NCBI GenBank assembly: GCA_964413825.1
Contig: CAYPTS010000051.1
Coordinates: 1-15,258, forward strand
DNA: 15,258 bases
Reading direction: 5' to 3'
DNA from: JAFGKM01 sp964413825
Lineage (GTDB): Bacteria > Ratteibacteria > UBA8468 > B48-G9 > JAFGKM01
Below, one piece after another: positions 12,079-15,258 of this stretch. The first letter of the stretch is position 1; every line of letters begins with the position of its first letter. The position numbers and the translations under genes were made by a program. The notes beneath the pieces were generated by a model that did no database searches, had not been told where the DNA came from, and saw nothing but the letters and a program-made list of their open reading frames with translations.

Positions 12079-14215
12079 GAGCGGTTCTTACCGCAGATTT
12101 CAATACTTTTCTGCGGGATATGACTGCGGCATATTTCGGAGAGTGTCTGTAATACCACCTGACAAACGCCCGGCCGGCTCTGTTGGTCAGCAGGCGCCTG
12201 TCCCTGAATTCCCTGAAAACCTGCACATGCGGCTCAAAAGGAGTGCCGAAAGCCGCGGTTGCGATAAAACACCCTCCCCCGCCGCCTCCACCGCTGTCCG
12301 GAGAGCCGGGAACGGTGGTAAAACGGTTTGCATCCGACCACTCGCTCCATTCGCCCTTGTCGTCCCCGTAGCGCACGCGCCAATAATATGTGTTTCCGGA
12401 AAACAGCAATCCAGAACCTACGGTGATATTTGAAACTCCGCCGGATACCGCATCCAGCGCAAGAAACGTAAACGCGCTGTCAAAGGAAACCTGCCACCGG
12501 CTCGCCTGATGGGCGTCATTGTCAGGGTCGGAAAATGCGGTTGCCGAGAGCAAAGGCGTGAGAGATACGTCCGACGCGCCGTTTTGCGGCAGGATGCCCT
12601 GCGGCTTGTACGGCGGGAAATTTGTATAGGCGTAGATTGCTGACGAAACATCCCCTGTACCCACGTCCAGAGCGCCTTCCGAAACCCCGTAGTAAACCCA
12701 GATGCCGTAATAGTACGGAGTCCCTTGAAGAACGTTTTCATCGGTAAAAGAATTACCGGCGCCATCGTAAACCCCGAAACCGTCGTCCCAGCCTGCGGGA
12801 TAGCCGTCCGTTCTGCGCCTTACGACAACGCCTGCCGCACCTGCGGGAAAATCCCATGACAGGTCGATAAATCCGGTGTCCGCATTCCTCTCCGCGGCAA
12901 AATTCGCCGCCGGCAGTACGTGCTCCGGCAATTGCGCTACGCGCAGTGACTCCGACAGATTCAGCCTGCCGCCGGTAACCGTCAGATTTGTCCACTGGTG
13001 AAAGCGGGTTGCGCCGTTCAAAATCCAGTCTTTCAGTTGCGCCGCTTCTGTTACTCCTGTCGCCGCGGAAAGAAGTCCCGCCGCGCCCGCAACAAAAGGC
13101 GTCGCCATGGAGGTGCCGCTTTTATTGTCATACTGACCGTCCAAAACGGTGCTGTAGATTAACGTGCCGGGAGCGGCTATGTCAACGGTATCTCCGCCGT
13201 AACTGGAGAAAGACGAACGGTAGTCATTCCGGTCGCTGCTCGCTACGGAAACGATGTTCGGCAGGTTATAACCTGCCGGATAGATGGGTGTAATATCGTT
13301 ATCCCTTGCGGAGTTGCCGGCGGCCGCCGTGAAAAGAATGCCTCGGACAGACAAAGCCGCTATCGCATTATAAAGGAACACGCTATAGCCGTCCCCGCCC
13401 CACGAATTGCTCGCCGCGACGATATTATCGGAATGGTTGTCATAGCGGTCGATTATGTATTCAATGCACCTTATCGCATCGGCTGTAGTCCCGTAGCCGG
13501 AATCGTCAAGAAACTTGAGCGCCATGATGCCGACTTCCCAGTTTACCCCGCACACGCCGGCGGCGTCGTTGCCGGCCGCCCCTATGATACCGGCGCAGTG
13601 GGTACCGTGGCTATCGCCATCCATGGGGTCGCCTGAGGTGACGGTACCGTCTTTATTCGTCCACCTCGCCCCGTATATGTCGTCAACTATGCCGTTTCCG
13701 TCGTCATCCACCTCTGCTTCGCCCTCAAACTCCACCGTATTTACCCACATATTCGGCGCAATATCGGGGTGGTTATAGTCCACTCCCGTATCGAGCACCG
13801 CTATTACCACACTTCTGCTTCCGGTGGTTACATCCCATACATCCGGAGCGCTTATCTGCGGCAGTGCCCACTGGTTTGCGTAAAGCGGGTCGTCCGGCAC
13901 AGCCATGGCACTGTAAATATAATTGGGCTCGGCATGGAATACGTCGGGGTCGGAAGAAAGAAGTTCTATGGTTTGGAGGGTATCGGTACCGGCAGGCGTC
14001 CTGAAAAGATAGAAGTTTTTAAAAATGCCGAACCTCCTTACGGCGGAAAGGTTGTGAAAGCGCACCGCGCGGTGGGACAGGACGTCGGGCACGCTTTCCC
14101 TGAAACGCACGAGGACTTCGCCTTCAACGTAGTTTCCGGCGTGGAGAGATGAGGAAACAAACAAGAGGGCGGACAGGACTGACAATATTTTTAAAAACTT
14201 TTCAGGGTGTTTCAT
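12041..14215 (-). CDS. Secreted subtilisin-like (S8) serine protease with C-terminal CFI-box-CTERM domain
   Basis: The 724-residue preproprotein has a signal peptide (about 1-26, KFLKILSVLSALLFVSSSLHA) and a short propeptide-like region (about 28-105, EGEVLVRF...). The S8 catalytic domain spans about 110-425, with Asp142 (VLDTGVD), His203 (DSHGTHCAG), oxyanion Asn301 (AAAGNS) and Ser369 (SGTSMATP). An Asp-rich loop at 169-179 (VDDDGNGIVDD) probably binds Ca2+. Two fibronectin-III-like segments follow (about 432-530 and 533-636), then a seven-Gly linker (642-648). The C-terminal module starts with Cys649 (CFIATAAFGTPFEPHV, later FREFRDRRLL and WYYRHSP) and is named CFI-box-CTERM in domain collections; its role is thought to be cell-surface sorting or processing but is not established. 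The ATG at 14215 has an AAGGTGG-type ribosome site. It lies 28 bases after the beta-barrel gene, so the two are probably one operon. Confidence 0.92.
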   Translation of the reverse strand: MKHPEKFLKILSVLSALLFVSSSLHAGNYVEGEVLVRFRESVPDVLSHRAVRFHNLSAVRRFGIFKNFYLFRTPAGTDTLQTIELLSSDPDVFHAEPNYIYSAMAVPDDPLYANQWALPQISAPDVWDVTTGSRSVVIAVLDTGVDYNHPDIAPNMWVNTVEFEGEAEVDDDGNGIVDDIYGARWTNKDGTVTSGDPMDGDSHGTHCAGIIGAAGNDAAGVCGVNWEVGIMALKFLDDSGYGTTADAIRCIEYIIDRYDNHSDNIVAASNSWGGDGYSVFLYNAIAALSVRGILFTAAAGNSARDNDITPIYPAGYNLPNIVSVASSDRNDYRSSFSSYGGDTVDIAAPGTLIYSTVLDGQYDNKSGTSMATPFVAGAAGLLSAATGVTEAAQLKDWILNGATRFHQWTNLTVTGGRLNLSESLRVAQLPEHVLPAANFAAERNADTGFIDLSWDFPAGAAGVVVRRRTDGYPAGWDDGFGVYDGAGNSFTDENVLQGTPYYYGIWVYYGVSEGALDVGTGDVSSAIYAYTNFPPYKPQGILPQNGASDVSLTPLLSATAFSDPDNDAHQASRWQVSFDSAFTFLALDAVSGGVSNITVGSGLLFSGNTYYWRVRYGDDKGEWSEWSDANRFTTVPGSPDSGGGGGGGCFIATAAFGTPFEPHVQVFREFRDRRLLTNRAGRAFVRWYYRHSPKYAAVISRRKVLKSAVRTALIPLCVFARLFL

Positions 14216-14243
14216 GAACCACCTTCCGCCCTCTCGTTAACAG

Positions 14244-15089
14244 TTATATGCCGAGGCGGAATCCGGTAAAAAACCTCCAGCCGCTGGCTCCATAGCCGTT
14301 GACCAGACCGGCGCCGCCGCCTATGTTAAAACCTACGTTTTCCCCTCGGTATCCGAAAGAAATGATACCTTCCACCGGCGTCTGCTCGGACTCAAACATC
14401 TTTTCACTCCTGCCGTATACCTCGCCGCTGACAAACATCGTCCGGTTGGGGAAAAGATACGTCATCCCGGCGCCGAACAGCATGGAATGGTTTATTTCTA
14501 TCTGCACCAGTTCTTCCTTCTCCTGGTACGCATATCCCATGTTGAACGAAAAACGCACGTTGTCCCCGGCATGGACGTCCATTATGCCCCTGACGCCTCC
14601 GGCAAGACTGCCGTCGATGCCGAGAAGGCCGTCTTCATCCCCTGTAGGCAGTTGTATGTAGGGCGCCACGGCAAAACCCGGCATGCCGATACCCGATTCG
14701 GTAAACCTGTATTTTCCGCCCAGTATTATGTCGCCGAGTCCGCTGTCCGAAACGCCTGCTATCTCGGAATCCTGGCTGGCAACGTAAGGAACCGACAGGG
14801 ATATCTGCATCCGGTCGTTTATGCCGTAAGACAGCCCCGCGTTGAGCAGGCTCTGTTTCTTTAACACATCCAGTGTCGTCCCGCCTATCTCCATTTCCAC
14901 GGGCTTGTCGGCATACGCGTAGAAAAAATCCAGCGCCGCAGTTCCCGCCATCACCGTGCCTGTCGTCGGGACTACCACAGTGTAGTGTTCGCCCGGCGCT
15001 ACCTTGAAATGGTTGGCATCCGCGGCCAAACCCGGCGATACCAATCCCAAAAACAGTCCGGCCACCAGAAGAATCGCAACATTTTTCAT
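14244..15089 (-). CDS. Outer-membrane beta-barrel protein (OmpA-barrel / putative porin-like transporter)
   Basis: The 281-residue product has a clear signal peptide (MKNVAILLVAGLFLGLVSPG, cleavage near residues 22-23). Alternating amphipathic beta-strands follow (LNAGLSYGINDRMQISLSVP, DIILGGKYRFTESG, FAVAPYIQLPTGDED, FSFNMGYAYQ, MLFGAGMTYLFP). It ends FFTGFRLGI with an aromatic-rich final strand, as in outer-membrane barrels. The strand pattern resembles the barrel part of OmpA-like proteins and the MetA-pathway transporter family, but no peptidoglycan-binding OmpA domain follows. The substrate or partner is unknown. The frame extends to 15209, but ATG 15089 is preceded by AAAGGAGGAG and begins the signal peptide, so the 40-residue extension is rejected. 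The S8 protease gene follows after 28 bases. Confidence 0.82.
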   Translation of the reverse strand: MKNVAILLVAGLFLGLVSPGLAADANHFKVAPGEHYTVVVPTTGTVMAGTAALDFFYAYADKPVEMEIGGTTLDVLKKQSLLNAGLSYGINDRMQISLSVPYVASQDSEIAGVSDSGLGDIILGGKYRFTESGIGMPGFAVAPYIQLPTGDEDGLLGIDGSLAGGVRGIMDVHAGDNVRFSFNMGYAYQEKEELVQIEINHSMLFGAGMTYLFPNRTMFVSGEVYGRSEKMFESEQTPVEGIISFGYRGENVGFNIGGGAGLVNGYGASGWRFFTGFRLGI

Positions 15090-15212
15090 TTTTCTCCTCC
15101 TTTGCTTCGCCTTTAAAACAGTTGTTAGTTGAAAGTTTAGAGTGTAAAGCAAGTCTTTTTCTTGCAACCAAATGTTTATCACTGCTTTTATAGTAAAGAA
15201 CTTTGACATGAT

Positions 15213-15242
15213 ATTATATACTTAATGACTCATTTTTGTCAA
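15213..15242 (-). promoter_or_regulatory. Consensus sigma70-type promoter for the beta-barrel/protease operon
   Basis: On the minus strand, TTGACA (15242-15237) and TATAAT (15218-15213) are both exact consensus hexamers with an 18-base spacer. Transcription would start near 15206, giving a leader of about 115 bases before ATG 15089. Within that leader, GCAAG and CTTGC around an A-rich loop (15149-15165) form a small hairpin. A strong promoter suits an abundant envelope protein. Confidence 0.7.
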
Positions 15243-15246
15243 CCTT

Positions 15247-15258
15247 CCCTCGCCCTTT
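15247..15258. repeat. Start of another hairpin-repeat copy at the window edge
   Basis: CCCTCGCCCTTT at 15247-15258 is identical to 9033-9044, which forms the left edge of the hairpin repeat between gcvH and gcvPA. The rest of this copy would lie beyond the window. Because only 12 bases are visible, it could be chance. Confidence 0.4.

Noticed and set aside
12081..12116. Nested inverted repeats GCGGT-TCTT-ACCGC and CCGCAG...CTGCGG just after the MATE stop
   Set aside because: They are short stems inside protease coding sequence without a clean U-tract, and the two structures exclude each other. They are too weak to call as a terminator.
15090..15209. 40-residue N-terminal extension of the beta-barrel frame
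   Set aside because: It would hide the signal peptide, and a very strong ribosome site (AAAGGAGGAG) precedes the ATG at 15089. The predicted transcription start near 15206 also lies inside the extension.
1..15258. CRISPR array, tRNA/rRNA genes, insertion sequence or prophage
   Set aside because: No regularly spaced direct repeats, clover-leaf sequences, transposase motifs or phage structural genes were found on either strand.

Overview
The window looks like ordinary chromosome from a diderm (Gram-negative type) bacterium of roughly balanced base composition. A predicted lipoprotein with a lipobox, a signal-peptide-bearing outer-membrane beta-barrel protein, AGGAGG-type ribosome binding sites and sigma70-type promoters support this. 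The phylum cannot be fixed from the sequence alone. The split P-protein (GcvPA/GcvPB), LipM-type octanoyltransferase, Pif1-WYL helicase, CFI-box-CTERM protease and palindromic dispersed repeats would suit an uncultured lineage near Nitrospirota, Desulfobacterota or Omnitrophota, but that is a guess. No phage, transposase, CRISPR, tRNA or rRNA is visible.

Layout. Bases 2-1018 (+) hold the 3' part of a NhaP2-type cation/proton antiporter with a TrkA-C tail. Bases 1139-1606 (+) encode a glycine-zipper lipoprotein. A Pif1-family helicase with a C-terminal WYL domain lies at 1627-3162 (-). Divergent from it is a two-gene + strand unit: an uncharacterised alpha/beta protein (about 3346-4110) and a DUF4870-like small membrane protein (4133-4459). 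A palindromic repeat (4477-4569) separates these from the next block.

Bases 10537 to 4579 (-) form one compact operon, gcvT-gcvH-gcvPA-gcvPB-lipM-lipA. It encodes the T, H and two-part P proteins of the glycine cleavage system, followed by the octanoyltransferase and lipoyl synthase that make the lipoyl arm of GcvH. The L-protein (dihydrolipoyl dehydrogenase) is not in the window. Dispersed hairpin repeats interrupt the operon at the gcvH/gcvPA gap and at the gcvPB/lipM junction. At the second site the repeat supplies the last codons and stop of gcvPB and the ribosome binding region of lipM.

Divergent from gcvT is a MATE-family efflux gene (10651-12078, +). Its 3' end overlaps tail-to-tail by 38 bases with a secreted subtilisin-like (S8) protease (12041-14215, -) that ends in a Gly linker and a CFI-box-CTERM domain. 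The protease lies 28 bases downstream of an outer-membrane beta-barrel protein gene (14244-15089, -), and the pair is probably driven by a consensus promoter at 15213-15242.

Most genes are recognisable families. The most interesting points are the repeat absorbed into the gcvPB/lipM junction, the beta-barrel plus CFI-box protease pair, the uncharacterised protein at 3346-4110, and the MATE gene start, which carries one arm of the 4.5-kb palindromic repeat and a short overlapping reading frame.
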